Positions 56,201 through 57,845 of a DNA stretch of 64,000 bases are shown here, piece after piece (position 1 is the first letter of the stretch; each line of letters begins with the position of its first letter). The notes under the pieces were generated by a model, which was given only the letters and a program-made list of their open reading frames with translations, made no database searches and was not told the DNA's origin. The DNA comes from Siphonodentalium dalli (Eukaryota; Mollusca; Scaphopoda; Gadilida; Siphonodentaliidae): contig CP136064.1 of the NCBI GenBank assembly GCA_032622095.1, positions 258,455,863 to 258,519,862 on the forward strand, given 5' to 3'. A program made the position numbers and the translations under genes.

Positions 56201-57428
56201 CATGGACAGTCATTAAATATGAAAAATATTACATGTGGCGAGTAATGTCATTATTTGTAAATTATACTGCCCCATAAAACAATTGAATCATTTCCATTTT
56301 ACAAAATTTGGATTTTGGAGTGAATCTTGGGAAGTCCTCATTGAAAAATTAATCACATTAGCACAAGGAGAAATATTAGATTTAGTAATTGGGAAAAATG
56401 GGTTATGTATATTTTACATTGGGGTCTGAATTTGGCCACTATTGCTACCAAGGAGAATCCCTGTTCAGGCCTAAGAAAATTGAATGTCTGGTTGGGGTTA
56501 CAGGCCAGAAAATCTAGGGATGGTACCTAGGGCAGGCTTGAACAGTTTTCTTAAATTTTTTATTTTGACTTATTCTTATGGCTTTTCATGTTCATTTTAT
56601 CAGCAATTAAATATTACACAATACTTTTACTAAGAAATCAACCCATTCTGAGACATTGAAATGTGTTTTTGTTTCTTACGAAAAAAATTTGACAAAAAAA
56701 TCAAAAAAAATTCTTGAAATCCATGAAAAAAACTTTAGGGTAGGGGAGCTTTGATAAGGAAATGCCAATCACAAATATTGTTTTCTTTTAACCCTTTACC
56801 CAACAGAAGGGCCCTGTGCCAATGCATTCTCTTATATATGCGAGTCGACCATAGGTCACCTCGCATATATAAGAGAATGCATTGGCATAACACATTAAAA
56901 ATTATAAAATTGTTAAAGAATGTAAGAAAAAATGGTAAAAAGTGTTAAAAAAAGATTTTTTTTAGGCCAATGCATTCTCTTATATATGCGAGGCGACCTA
57001 TGGTCGAGTCGCATATATAAGAGAATGCATTGGCACAGGGCATAACTGTAACTATCACAATGTGGTCAAGGAGCCGGTTCCAATGATATCCATATTTGTA
57101 TGGTTTTATTGAGACAGACCGAAGATATTTTAGGCTGTTGAAGCTTTATTTGGCCGGTTTTGGCCGGTTTGTTGGGTAAAGGGTTAATAGCATCAAGTGC
57201 CAGTAAAAATTTTACCTTATCCTCATTTCTGTTTAATTCCTCAACAGAGAGAGGCCTAACTCGCAGAAACACTTTCATATGCTCCTGATTCACTATTCTT
57301 GCAGCTTCATCAGATTTGGAGAACTCTTCCAAAAGATTTTTCTTGATATCCTCATCATCGGAGGTATCATCAGCACTCTCTTGGATGTTGTCCATTATGT
57401 CTGATAAAACTACCCTTGTGTGTGCCAT
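1..57428 (-). CDS. KIF20: Kinesin-6 motor protein, KIF20-like, long form (20 coding exons visible, 3' end outside the window)
   Basis: Joining 20 exons on the minus strand gives one open frame of 1,911 residues that is still open at the window edge. Every intron has GT-AG ends and every exon phase matches its neighbour. The motor domain covers roughly residues 55-526: P-loop GVTSSGKT (146-153), switch I NHSSSRSH (393-400), switch II DLAGSER (428-434), and a long insertion between about residues 180 and 305 at loop 6, the mark of kinesin-6. The rest is a neck (527-588) and heptad-like coiled coil (589 onward). KIF20 proteins are plus-end microtubule motors of the late mitotic spindle and midbody, used in cytokinesis; this role is inferred from family. 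Length favours KIF20B (about 1,800 residues in vertebrates) over KIF20A (about 900), but one invertebrate gene could be equally related to both. In-frame TAA upstream of the ATG supports the start at 57428. Confidence 0.9.
163..222 (-). repeat. In-frame 30-bp tandem duplication in exon 20
   Basis: Two adjacent identical copies of a 30-base unit. They encode the peptide [10 protein letters not shown] twice and keep the frame. Confidence 0.95.
2283..2312 (-). other. Two CDK-type phosphorylation motifs (SPSK, SPRK) in exon 20
   Basis: Codons for SPSK (2301-2312) and SPRK (2283-2294) lie seven bases apart in a basic break in the coiled coil. Both fit the S-P-x-K consensus for CDK1. A TP site and a basic PKKGGRK patch follow within 40 residues. 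The motifs are seen; phosphorylation is inferred. Confidence 0.6.
2613..5761 (-). other. Intron 19 outside the hAT element
   Basis: 3.1-kb intron with GTGTGT donor and TTGCAG acceptor. Apart from the hAT element it holds AT-rich sequence, a short direct repeat with TTGATTCATCGCCATATAAT near 2822 and 2893, and a G14 tract at 5718-5731 close to the donor. No coding potential was seen. Confidence 0.7.
3986..5072. mobile_element. hAT-type DNA transposon, non-autonomous, 1,087 bp (copy 1)
   Basis: Terminal inverted repeats TAGTGATGTTCCGATAAT and its complement at the right end are flanked by a perfect 8-bp duplication CTCAAAAT (3978-3985 and 5073-5080). The 8-bp duplication marks the hAT superfamily. 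The ends are subterminally repetitive (GGAATCGG, ATCGGCC). The short ORFs inside have no transposase features. It lies in intron 19. Confidence 0.9.
5762..6324 (-). CDS. KIF20: KIF20 exon 19: long coiled-coil exon (residues 854-1041)
   Basis: Phase 1 in, phase 0 out, acceptor TTTTATTGCAG and donor GTGTGT. 563 bases encode almost unbroken charged coiled coil ([56 protein letters not shown]). Codons beyond the donor continue only into a poly-G tract and do not look coding. Confidence 0.92.
6446..7345. mobile_element. Element with inverted ends around AT-rich and minisatellite DNA
   Basis: GGGCTCATATTCACCAACTG near 6446 has an inverted partner (CAGTTGGTGAATACAAGCCC) ending at 7345. Inside are many degenerate copies of a TTTTCTTACATTCTTTAAC-like unit (6550-6810), a 69-bp hairpin (6832-6900) and a 29-bp minisatellite. 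No clear target duplication was seen. Confidence 0.5.
6976..7117. repeat. 29-bp minisatellite, about five copies
   Basis: Five near-identical copies of a 29-base unit containing CCAATTATATCTT and AACACTCATTCCAG. The main difference between copies is one A/C change after ATATCTT. Confidence 0.9.
7401..7837. mobile_element. TTAA-type MITE, CCCTTTGAGTGCCAGG ends, with 69-bp hairpin
   Basis: Starts CCCTTTGAGTGCCAGG after TTAA (7397-7400) and ends CCTGGCACTCAAAGGG. The right flank is TTTT instead of TTAA, so one duplication has mutated. It holds the hairpin 7722-7790, with 33-base arms, one mismatch and a 3-base loop. Confidence 0.8.
7838..9201. other. Intron 18 segment, no gene seen
   Basis: Intronic DNA without coding signal. 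A fragment at about 8700-8785 (TGCTGTTCCGAGTAA) matches the tandem unit at 17846-18053. A short TA microsatellite sits at about 8100. Confidence 0.5.
9202..9466. mobile_element. TTAA-type MITE with TACTCATTGA motif
   Basis: TTAA (9198-9201), then CCCGTTCTATACTGAATACTC, and at the other end TTTAGTATACAAAGG, then TTAA (9467-9470). Same family as 24699-24950 and 44313-44481. It contains an inner inverted repeat around GTTCAACAAACGTCCC. Confidence 0.7.
10138..10216. mobile_element. Left half of a hAT-type MITE, broken off
   Basis: Matches the left arm of the 38147 family (GTCTGTCATTTG, AGAATGAG, CCAGAGGGTG) but stops where a hairpin-bearing TTAA-type element begins. The right arm is absent. Confidence 0.7.
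10217..10678. mobile_element. TTAA-type MITE with several hairpins (CATGACTGGAGC family)
   Basis: A degenerate left end (CCATAACTGGAGTTTCCTG) and a right end AAAAGGG followed by TTAA (10679-10682). It has at least three hairpins of the form GCATTCTCTTATATATGCGA with different centres (CTCCC/GGGAG). It may be a compound of two insertions. Confidence 0.6.
10793..11581. mobile_element. TTAA-type MITE with hairpin and a nested foldback insertion
   Basis: TTAA (10789-10792) and TTAA (11582-11585) flank CCCTTTCAGTGCCAGG and its complement. Hairpin at 10944-11012. A second element is nested at about 11013-11531, with inverted ends made of a G14/C-rich tract plus GGCACGTATG and its complement. Confidence 0.8.
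11586..12945. other. Intron 18 segment, no gene supported
   Basis: AT-rich intronic DNA. A 116-codon plus-strand frame at 11920-12270 has no recognisable domain. Nothing else stands out. Confidence 0.5.
12946..13195. repeat. Dispersed repeat shared with 45488-45845 and 51040-51302
   Basis: TTAAAGTGATGTGAAAC, AGTAGTAAATATTTACAAT, and GTACATAATATGTCTTTAAA occur in the same order at 45488-45845. An inverted, diverged copy lies at about 51040-51302. At 12946 and 45488 the repeat is followed by a hAT-type MITE. Confidence 0.65.
13281..13710. mobile_element. hAT-type MITE, 430 bp
   Basis: CAAGGCAGCAAATAGTGTGT at the left and the complement (ACACTATTTGCAGCCTTG) at the right. Internal arms (ACCTCATTCTGC, TTCACCCTCT) match the 45980 family, including its central unique part. 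No clear target duplication here. Confidence 0.75.
14606..14771. mobile_element. Decayed TTAA-type MITE
   Basis: Left end CCTTCATGACAGGAGCTG and right end ending in AAAAG before TTAA (14772-14775). Its hairpins are partly deleted. Same family as 34236-34485 and 50120-50374. Confidence 0.6.
14776..16347. other. Intron 18 segment, no gene seen
   Basis: Non-coding. Two short related passages (TTTGCCTAGGCTAAAAAATT near 15530 and TTTGCCTCGGTTGAAAAAT near 15790) resemble one near 59130 and mark an old dispersed repeat. Confidence 0.5.
16356..16593. mobile_element. hAT-type MITE, 238 bp, with 8-bp target duplication
   Basis: Ends AAGCCTTGAAATAGTGTGTC and complement, flanked by TTGGTTAA (16348-16355) and TTGGTTAA (16594-16601). 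Four palindromic arms built from GAATGAGGTCCCCAGAGGGT. Confidence 0.9.
16896..17095. mobile_element. hAT-type MITE, 200 bp, with 8-bp target duplication
   Basis: Same family as 16356-16593, flanked by CTGACATT (16888-16895) and CTGACATT (17096-17103). Only 300 bases separate the two insertions. Confidence 0.9.
17640..17835. mobile_element. Inverted fragment of the TACTCATTGA TTAA-type MITE
   Basis: Carries AATAAGTTCAACAAATGACC, ACTACTCATCAATGAGTATT and TAGTATAGAATGGG, in reverse order to 24699-24950. The TTAA flanks are lost. Confidence 0.55.
17846..18053. repeat. Two tandem copies of a ~103-bp unit
   Basis: CCCGTTATTATAAGTTATTT, GGGTGCTGTTCCGAGTAACC and GATGCACTATGA appear twice, 103 bases apart. 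A diverged single copy lies near 8700. Confidence 0.9.
18111..18570. mobile_element. hAT-type MITE, ~460 bp
   Basis: CAAGCCTGATTTTAGTGTGC left end and complementary right end, flanked by AACATACC and AACAAACC (7 of 8). Same long version as 38147-38606. Confidence 0.85.
18868..18925. repeat. Perfect inverted repeat, 22-bp arms
   Basis: Left arm contains AACGAAAATGAGTAAA and the right arm is its exact complement, with a 14-base loop. Probably the core of a small MITE. Confidence 0.85.
19514..19612. repeat. Triplicated CACTCAGGCACCTCCCT-like unit in an old repeat
   Basis: CTCAGGCACCTCCCTCGTCA and two close variants follow each other. The surrounding AAGGCCAAACAAATAAAAA resembles 63364 onward. 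Confidence 0.6.
19795..19800 (-). terminator. Candidate poly(A) signal AATAAA for the short isoform
   Basis: TTTATT on the plus strand reads AATAAA on the minus strand. It is the first such hexamer found downstream of the stop at 20414. The hexamer is common by chance in AT-rich DNA, so this is only a candidate. Confidence 0.25.
20414..20718 (-). CDS. Open extension of exon 18: basic alternative C-terminus (about 100 codons)
   Basis: Beyond the donor the frame reads [20 protein letters not shown] and stays open for about 100 codons, with 26 basic and 2 acidic residues. It includes [12 protein letters not shown], with a CDK-type TPxK site, and ends KYNLRTRN. A random frame of this length in AT-rich intron DNA is unlikely, and the charge bias suggests selection. 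It may be a terminal exon of a short isoform or a decayed ancestral last exon. Confidence 0.5.
20414..57428 (-). CDS. KIF20: Possible short KIF20 isoform ending in an extended exon 18
   Basis: Exons 1-17 (817 residues) followed by an unspliced exon 18 give a 954-residue protein ending at the TAA at 20414-20416. The part beyond the exon-18 donor is about 100 codons, with 26 Lys/Arg and only 2 Glu/Asp. It has a TPSK site and a YNLRTRN end. A short basic C-terminal tail after the coiled coil is the general layout of KIF20A-type kinesins. The nearest AATAAA on the minus strand is at 19795-19800, about 615 bases past the stop. What is seen is the open frame and its charge bias; use as a real terminal exon is inferred. 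Confidence 0.5.
20719..20827 (-). CDS. KIF20: KIF20 exon 18: coiled coil, alternative end point (residues 818-853)
   Basis: Phase 0 in, phase 1 out. It encodes [20 protein letters not shown] and ends LQAMQ plus one base at the donor CAAG/GTACAT. That single G joins AT at the start of exon 19 to make Asp, so the splice is phase-correct. If the donor is not used, the frame continues to a stop at 20414. Confidence 0.8.
20972..21024. mobile_element. Solo end of the 25163-26419 Harbinger-like family
   Basis: AATAGTTTGTTTCTCAGGGA followed by TCGCCGCGTC matches the terminal repeat of that element. No second end was found nearby. Confidence 0.6.
22176..23443. mobile_element. hAT transposon fossil, 1,268 bp, with BED-finger remnant
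   Basis: Left end TAGGCCTGCAACGATTCATC and right end ATCATTACAGGCCTA are inverted partners, flanked by a perfect 8-bp duplication TTTGCCAG (22168-22175 and 23444-23451). The ends carry repeated CGATACGTATCG-like motifs. Inside is a broken BED-finger reading frame and no catalytic core, so it is internally deleted. It lies in intron 17. Confidence 0.9.
22574..22811 (+). pseudogene. Broken hAT transposase N-terminus with BED-type zinc finger
   Basis: From the ATG at 22574 the frame encodes SKVWQYFGF, the usual entry into a BED finger, and then KLC. The second half of the finger, with [10 protein letters not shown] providing the zinc-binding histidines, is in the next frame. At least one frameshift therefore separates the halves. 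The RNase H-like catalytic domain is missing. Confidence 0.7.
23945..24070 (-). CDS. KIF20: KIF20 exon 17: coiled coil (residues 776-817)
   Basis: 42 codons, phase 0 on both sides, acceptor TTCTTCAG and donor GTACAC. It encodes [20 protein letters not shown] and ENEQLREQL, Gln/Glu-rich coiled coil. Confidence 0.87.
24699..24950. mobile_element. TTAA-type MITE, 252 bp
   Basis: TTAA (24695-24698) and TTAA (24951-24954) flank CCCTTTCTGTACTAAATACTC and CCATTTAGTATAGAAAGAG. An inner inverted repeat (AATAAGTTCAAAAACAACC) folds back. Confidence 0.85.
25163..26419. mobile_element. PIF/Harbinger-like element nested in a TTAA-type MITE
   Basis: Ends GGCCATATAAACTTAATAG and its near-complement (CTATTAAGTGTGTATGGCC) enclose TTTGTTTCTCAGGGAT-type subterminal repeats. 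The interrupted host sequence CTTTACTA/AATACTC shows a TAA target duplication, as for Harbinger elements. It contains minus-strand reading-frame remnants at 25617-26162. It lies in intron 16. Confidence 0.75.
25617..26162 (-). pseudogene. Unrecognised element-encoded ORF with frameshifts
   Basis: Starts [20 protein letters not shown] and runs to a stop at 25935. A neighbouring frame continues with [20 protein letters not shown] and [15 protein letters not shown] third frame then reads [20 protein letters not shown] before a stop. The three pieces read like one protein broken by at least two frameshifts. I do not recognise the family. The [11 protein letters not shown] end may be a useful search seed. 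Confidence 0.5.
26453..26683. mobile_element. TTAA-type MITE, adjacent to a host fragment of the same family
   Basis: TTAA (26449-26452), AATTCTTTACTAAATACTCA, and a right end AATATTGAAAGGG. It directly follows a second left-end fragment (26420-26446) that belongs to the element interrupted by the Harbinger insertion. Confidence 0.6.
26684..27432. other. Intron 16 segment, no gene seen
   Basis: Non-coding, with a G-rich homopolymer run at about 27379-27393 near the exon-16 donor. Confidence 0.5.
27433..27513 (-). CDS. KIF20: KIF20 exon 16: coiled coil (residues 749-775)
   Basis: 27 codons, phase 0 on both sides, acceptor TTTTAG and donor GTTTGT. It encodes [18 protein letters not shown]. 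It could be skipped in frame. Confidence 0.8.
27880..28035. repeat. Foldback element, 156 bp
   Basis: GGTTATCACCAC and its exact complement form the ends. An inner hairpin TACCTTCTCTGGGCCATATA (27927-27989) has 23-base arms with one mismatch. Confidence 0.8.
28443..28619 (-). CDS. KIF20: KIF20 exon 15: coiled coil (residues 690-748)
   Basis: 59 codons, phase 0 on both sides, acceptor TGTTTCAG and donor GTAGCA. It encodes [19 protein letters not shown] and [16 protein letters not shown]. Heptad-like spacing of Leu/Ile fits the stalk. Confidence 0.88.
29210..29860. repeat. Four tandem copies of a 163-176-bp unit ending in a GGACAGACGG tract
   Basis: AATAATAAACAAAGTCCAAT recurs at about 29260, 29423, 29598 and 29773, with TGTGAACTCATATACCAAA in between. 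Most of the array lies in the 4.3-kb intron 14. Confidence 0.85.
30898..31315. mobile_element. hAT-type MITE, 418 bp, with 8-bp target duplication
   Basis: CAAGCCTTGAAATGGTGGGT and complement, flanked by AATGTGTG on both sides. Same family as 45980-46412. Confidence 0.88.
31480..31880. repeat. Dispersed repeat ending in GACAGACAGACCGACAGAC
   Basis: AAATTATGCATCTTGAGAAC and a terminal CAGACNNACAGA tract resemble the ends of 29210-29860 and 62470-62850. The origin is unclear; a non-LTR retrotransposon 3' end is possible. Confidence 0.4.
32187..32215. repeat. G29 homopolymer tract
   Basis: 29 consecutive G on the plus strand, so C29 in the kinesin pre-mRNA. It can form a G-quadruplex on the plus strand. 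Its length may be affected by sequencing or assembly error. Confidence 0.9.
32735..32921. mobile_element. End of a transposon related to 42138-43438, reverse orientation
   Basis: GGCGGAAACCCTG at 32909-32921, ATGAGCGGGATTACATG and AGATGGACTGTGTCGAT match the left end of the 42138 element on the other strand. The other end was not found. The edge is 15 bases from the exon-14 donor. Confidence 0.75.
32937..33099 (-). CDS. KIF20: KIF20 exon 14: coiled coil with basic patch (residues 635-689)
   Basis: Phase 2 in, phase 0 out, donor GTGAGT. It includes [16 protein letters not shown], a basic run followed by an acidic one that could serve as a nuclear localisation signal. A transposon end lies only 15 bases beyond the donor. 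Confidence 0.9.
33100..34231. other. Intron 13 segment, no gene seen
   Basis: Non-coding. AATGTCTGGTTGGGGTTA near 33609 recurs near 56483 in intron 1 with similar flanks, marking a dispersed repeat. Confidence 0.5.
34236..34485. mobile_element. TTAA-type MITE with two hairpins
   Basis: TTAA (34232-34235) and TTAA (34486-34489) flank CACTTTCATGACTGGAGC and TCTGTCATGAAAGGG. Two hairpins with CTCCC/GGGAG centres lie inside. Confidence 0.85.
34585..34670. repeat. Dispersed repeat shared with 37637-37727
   Basis: AATTATGGGTAACTTTTCAG and ATTTAGTCGGAAATATGGCT occur in both places with few differences. Confidence 0.75.
35140..35700. repeat. Segmental duplication of ~190 bp in intron 13
   Basis: GTCAAATATTCAGACACCAC through TTCAAGATATTCAAGCAC occurs at about 35163-35350 and again at 35507-35696, nearly identical. 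The units contain TTCAAGGGCTTGAAAAGTCC. Confidence 0.9.
35855..35994 (-). CDS. KIF20: KIF20 exon 13: start of coiled coil (residues 589-634)
   Basis: Phase 0 in, phase 2 out. It encodes [20 protein letters not shown] then [16 protein letters not shown]. Its order of residues closely follows the first stalk segment of KIF20A/B, where the coiled coil begins after the neck. Confidence 0.9.
36075..36311. mobile_element. TTAA-type MITE with 69-bp hairpin (36197-36265)
   Basis: TTAA (36071-36074) and TTAA (36312-36315) flank CCCTTTGAGTGCCAGG and complement. One hairpin copy. Confidence 0.9.
36852..37233. mobile_element. TTAA-type MITE with two hairpins (36878-36946, 37016-37084)
   Basis: TTAA (36848-36851) and TTAA (37234-37237) flank CCCTTTACCCAACA and complement. 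The two hairpins face each other around an AT-rich spacer. The right arm also has a GGCCGGTTTTGGCCGGTTT direct repeat. Confidence 0.92.
37755..37980. mobile_element. Left-truncated TTAA-type MITE
   Basis: Matches the right part of 7401-7837 (AAACAAACTGGATAAAACCT, CCTGGCACTGAAAGGG, TTAA). One hairpin arm is deleted. It ends 35 bases from the exon-12 donor. Confidence 0.75.
38016..38113 (-). CDS. KIF20: KIF20 exon 12: acidic linker (residues 556-588)
   Basis: Phase 1 in, phase 0 out. It encodes [16 protein letters not shown] then NCSDSEIE, an acidic stretch with SDSE, a typical casein kinase 2 context. Transposon remnants lie about 35 bases from each splice site: one ends at 37980, another begins at 38147. 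Confidence 0.85.
38147..38606. mobile_element. hAT-type MITE, 460 bp
   Basis: CAAGCCTGAGTTTAGTGTGC and complement, flanked by GATTTGTG and GATTTATG (7 of 8). It begins 33 bases upstream of exon 12. Confidence 0.88.
39491..39808 (-). mobile_element. tRNA-derived SINE with 11-bp target duplication
   Basis: On the minus strand it starts GGGGCCTCGGTGGCTCAATC (box A-like TGGCTCAATCGCTTAGG), has box B GGGTTCAAATCC, a tRNA-unrelated body, and ends in a CAATCAATCAATC tail. The flanks AAGGACACAAT (39480-39490) and AAGGACACAAT (39809-39819) are identical, as expected for LINE-driven insertion. It lies in intron 11. Confidence 0.88.
39820..40853. other. Intron 11 segment, no gene supported
   Basis: Non-coding. 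A 105-codon plus-strand frame at 40262-40579 shows no domain, and another frame overlaps it on the opposite strand. Confidence 0.5.
40854..40941 (-). CDS. KIF20: KIF20 exon 11: neck-linker region (residues 527-555)
   Basis: Phase 0 in, phase 1 out, acceptor TTTACAG and donor GTATTT. It encodes [19 protein letters not shown] and a short tail. It is Pro-rich (PPSP, an SP site), as expected for the extended neck linker of kinesin-6. Confidence 0.85.
41440..41602 (-). CDS. KIF20: KIF20 exon 10: end of motor domain (residues 472-526)
   Basis: Phase 2 in, phase 0 out. It encodes [20 protein letters not shown], a near-universal kinesin motif, then [20 protein letters not shown] and SAIAKQ, the last motor helix. 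Confidence 0.95.
41864..42137 (-). repeat. Exon-9/donor minisatellite, distal half (three 90-bp units)
   Basis: Each unit holds the last ~58 bases of exon 9 (ending CAATGTCACAA), its GTATAT donor and ~32 bases of intron. It is the continuation of 43441-43721, split off by the 42138-43438 transposon. Confidence 0.95.
42138..43438. mobile_element. 1.3-kb DNA transposon inserted in the exon-9 minisatellite
   Basis: Left end CAGGGTTTCCGCC and right end GCGGAAACCCTG are inverted. TTTAAAC flanks both sides (42131-42137, 43439-43445) and the minisatellite resumes in register. A related end sits at 32909-32921. No transposase frame was seen. The superfamily is unclear. Confidence 0.85.
43441..43721 (-). 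repeat. Exon-9/donor minisatellite, proximal half (three units after the true exon)
   Basis: Units of ~90 bp repeat codons for [18 protein letters not shown] plus the donor and intron start, directly downstream of the genuine exon end at 43722. The unit next to the exon is 2 bases shorter than the others. Confidence 0.95.
43722..43868 (-). CDS. KIF20: KIF20 exon 9: switch II exon (residues 423-471)
   Basis: Phase 2 in, phase 2 out. It encodes [11 protein letters not shown] (switch II), [20 protein letters not shown] and [15 protein letters not shown], the main microtubule-contacting part of the motor. The donor is GTATAT. The last ~60 bases, the donor and the start of the intron are repeated several times downstream. 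The copy used here is the only one contiguous with the switch II sequence. Confidence 0.95.
44313..44481. mobile_element. TTAA-type MITE, 169 bp
   Basis: TTAA (44309-44312), CCCTTTCTATACTAAGTGG, and right end TATTTAGTATAGAAAGGG, then TTAA (44482-44485). Family of 24699-24950, shorter version. Confidence 0.85.
44486..44867. mobile_element. TTAA-type MITE with two hairpins (44625-44693, 44773-44841)
   Basis: Shares its left TTAA with the neighbour at 44313-44481 and has TTAA at 44868-44871. Ends CCCTTAACCCAACA and TGTTGGGTAAAGGG. Same family as 36852-37233, opposite orientation. It lies 54 bases from the exon-8 donor. Confidence 0.9.
44922..44993 (-). CDS. KIF20: KIF20 exon 8: end of switch I (residues 399-422)
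   Basis: A 72-base exon, phase 2 in and phase 2 out, acceptor CTGTTCCAG and donor GTAAGT. It completes SRSH and continues [20 protein letters not shown]. The serine in the usual HSIF motif is Cys here (HCIF). Confidence 0.92.
45488..45845. repeat. Dispersed repeat, second copy of 12946-13195
   Basis: Same order of shared motifs as 12946-13195, diverged. It again sits just before a hAT-type MITE. Confidence 0.65.
45980..46412. mobile_element. hAT-type MITE, 433 bp, with perfect 8-bp target duplication
   Basis: CAAGCCTGCAAATAGTGTGT and complement, flanked by CTTCCAGG (45972-45979 and 46413-46420). Confidence 0.93.
46506..46617 (-). CDS. KIF20: KIF20 exon 7: approach to switch I (residues 362-398)
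   Basis: Phase 1 in, phase 2 out. It encodes [20 protein letters not shown] then NHSSSR, most of switch I. The Ser of SRSH is split across the exon 7/8 junction. Switch I senses the ATP gamma phosphate. A TA-flanked MITE begins 84 bases upstream of the acceptor. Confidence 0.95.
46702..47146. mobile_element. TA-flanked MITE carrying two hairpins (46754-46809, 47026-47094)
   Basis: Ends TGTGACCCGCCATATCAAAT and its near-complement, extending to about 53-base arms, with TA on each side as in Tc1/mariner elements. The hairpins inside match those of the TTAA-type elements. One is shortened to 56 bases. Confidence 0.8.
47147..48752. other. Intron 6 segment, no gene seen
   Basis: Non-coding. A short TA tract lies at 48128-48142. 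ORFs here are small and overlap on both strands. Confidence 0.5.
48753..48992 (-). CDS. KIF20: KIF20 exon 6: motor core (residues 282-361)
   Basis: Phase 1 in, phase 1 out. It encodes [20 protein letters not shown], the strongly conserved kinesin strand and helix after loop 6, then a basic loop (NKKKKVKRP) and [15 protein letters not shown]. The wording is close to KIF20A and KIF20B. Confidence 0.95.
48993..50119. other. Intron 5 segment, no gene seen
   Basis: AT-rich intronic DNA with no recognisable repeat or coding signal. Confidence 0.5.
50120..50374. mobile_element. TTAA-type MITE with two hairpins
   Basis: TTAA (50116-50119) and TTAA (50375-50378) flank CCCTTCCATGACTGGAGCTT and CCCGCCATGAAAGGG. 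Same family as 34236-34485. Confidence 0.88.
50461..50529 (-). CDS. KIF20: KIF20 exon 5: small exon in loop-6 insertion (residues 259-281)
   Basis: A 69-base exon, phase 1 in and phase 1 out, with acceptor GTCTTAAAG and donor GTAATA. It encodes [20 protein letters not shown]. It could be skipped without breaking the frame. The acceptor tract is weaker than those of the other exons, so the exact start is less sure. A second AG within the same stretch (before ATTCC) puts a stop in the needed frame, which favours the start given here. Confidence 0.65.
51560..51937. repeat. 53-bp minisatellite inside an element with inverted ends
   Basis: About 4.6 copies of a 53-base unit (GTGCCTAATAATAGTGTCAG...) fill 51568-51813. 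The left-end motif CTCTCAAGTGCCTAATAA has an inverted partner TTATTAGGCACCTGAGAG at 51919-51936. Confidence 0.85.
52119..52233 (-). CDS. KIF20: KIF20 exon 4: Ser/Thr-rich loop-6 insertion (residues 221-258)
   Basis: Phase 0 in, phase 1 out, with acceptor TTGCAG and donor GTAAAG. The product is low complexity ([18 protein letters not shown]) with no kinesin core motif. It lies in the insertion that separates kinesin-6 motors from others, and such loops are poorly conserved. Support comes from the splice sites and the matching phases on both sides. Confidence 0.75.
52234..52882 (-). other. Intron 3, no feature seen
   Basis: 649-base AT-rich intron with clean GT-AG ends and no repeat recognised. 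Confidence 0.7.
52883..53070 (-). CDS. KIF20: KIF20 exon 3: motor domain to start of loop-6 insertion (residues 158-220)
   Basis: Phase 1 in, phase 0 out. The conserved part is [15 protein letters not shown], the helix after the P-loop. It is followed by [14 protein letters not shown], a segment that resembles the KIF20 loop-6 region, then charged sequence. Acceptor AACCAG and donor GTAAGC. Confidence 0.9.
53856..54974. mobile_element. hAT-type DNA transposon, second copy of the 3986 family
   Basis: About 1.1 kb that aligns along its length with 3986-5072 in the same orientation. Its right end (AACATCACTA) is intact and its first bases are missing at the left. The flanks are GATTCCCC (53848-53855) and AATTCCCC (54975-54982), 7 of 8 matching. 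It lies in intron 2. Confidence 0.85.
54983..55812. other. Intron 2 segment, no gene seen
   Basis: Non-coding between the hAT copy and exon 2. It contains a few A-rich runs. Confidence 0.5.
55813..56071 (-). CDS. KIF20: KIF20 exon 2: P-loop exon (residues 72-157)
   Basis: Phase 0 in, phase 1 out, acceptor TTTTCAG and donor GTAAGT. It encodes [10 protein letters not shown] and ends with [16 protein letters not shown]. The Walker A/P-loop GVTSSGKT lies at 55826-55849 and binds the ATP phosphates. The Lys and Thr needed for nucleotide binding are present. The TYTIQ ending matches KIF20-type motors better than KIF23. Confidence 0.95.
56792..57183. mobile_element. TTAA-type MITE with two hairpins (56818-56886, 56966-57034) next to exon 1
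   Basis: TTAA (56788-56791) and TTAA (57184-57187) flank CCCTTTACCCAACA and complement. It is nearly identical to 36852-37233, so recently active. It ends 33 bases from the exon-1 donor. Confidence 0.92.
57216..57428 (-). CDS. KIF20: KIF20 exon 1: N-terminus and first motor strand (residues 1-71)
   Basis: Begins [10 protein letters not shown] and ends NRNEDK at a donor GTAAAA, phase 0. A run of acidic residues (DDTSDDED) precedes the motor, which starts with the kinesin signature VFLRVRPL. An in-frame TAA lies nine codons upstream of the ATG, so no earlier AUG in this exon can be used. A TTG just downstream of that stop is in frame but is not a plausible eukaryotic start. Confidence 0.9.
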
Positions 57429-57456
57429 TATCACATCGGACGACAAGCATTAATTT

Positions 57457-57476
57457 CTGGAAGAGGAAAGATTTAA
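57457..57476 (-). promoter_or_regulatory. Probable 3' splice acceptor of a 5' UTR intron
   Basis: Just upstream of the start codon the minus strand reads TTTCCTCTTCCAG followed by AAATTAATGC. This pyrimidine tract plus CAG is a textbook acceptor, so exon 1 probably begins at 57456, with a non-coding exon further upstream. A strong GTAAGT donor on the minus strand at 58381-58386 is one candidate for that exon's end. Confidence 0.5.
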
Positions 57477-57509
57477 CCTTCTTTAATTTTCTATCCTGAA
57501 TGAATTCTC

Positions 57510-57600
57510 CCATTCAGTTAGGCCAAAAAAAACATATTGTATGTTTCCGCTAACAGAGCGAAAAAATTAAGGTAGGTAGGGATTTTTTTATTTTTTTTAT
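57510..57600. repeat. Fragment of a dispersed repeat with GTTTCCGCTAAC
   Basis: TTAGGCCAAAAAAAACATA and TGTTTCCGCTAACAGAGCG resemble 60654-60700 (TTAGGCCTAAAAAAAAAAG, GTTTCCGCTAACCCGACC). Confidence 0.5.
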
Positions 57601-57845
57601 TTTATTTATTTTGATATTTTTTATCAAACTGCAGAAATATTGAACTATCTGGACCGAAGTGCCAACTCGTGTTGTCGAGAATGTATTATTTGAACAACAC
57701 AGTGGAAATATACATTAAGATTGAATGAAGATCAAACTTGCTTTATGCTATACCCCTAACATGTGTGGTGATAACCTCTTTATATACATGCATACAGATA
57801 CACACCCACCATGTCTGTTGATAGTGTTCCTATGTTCCATATTAA

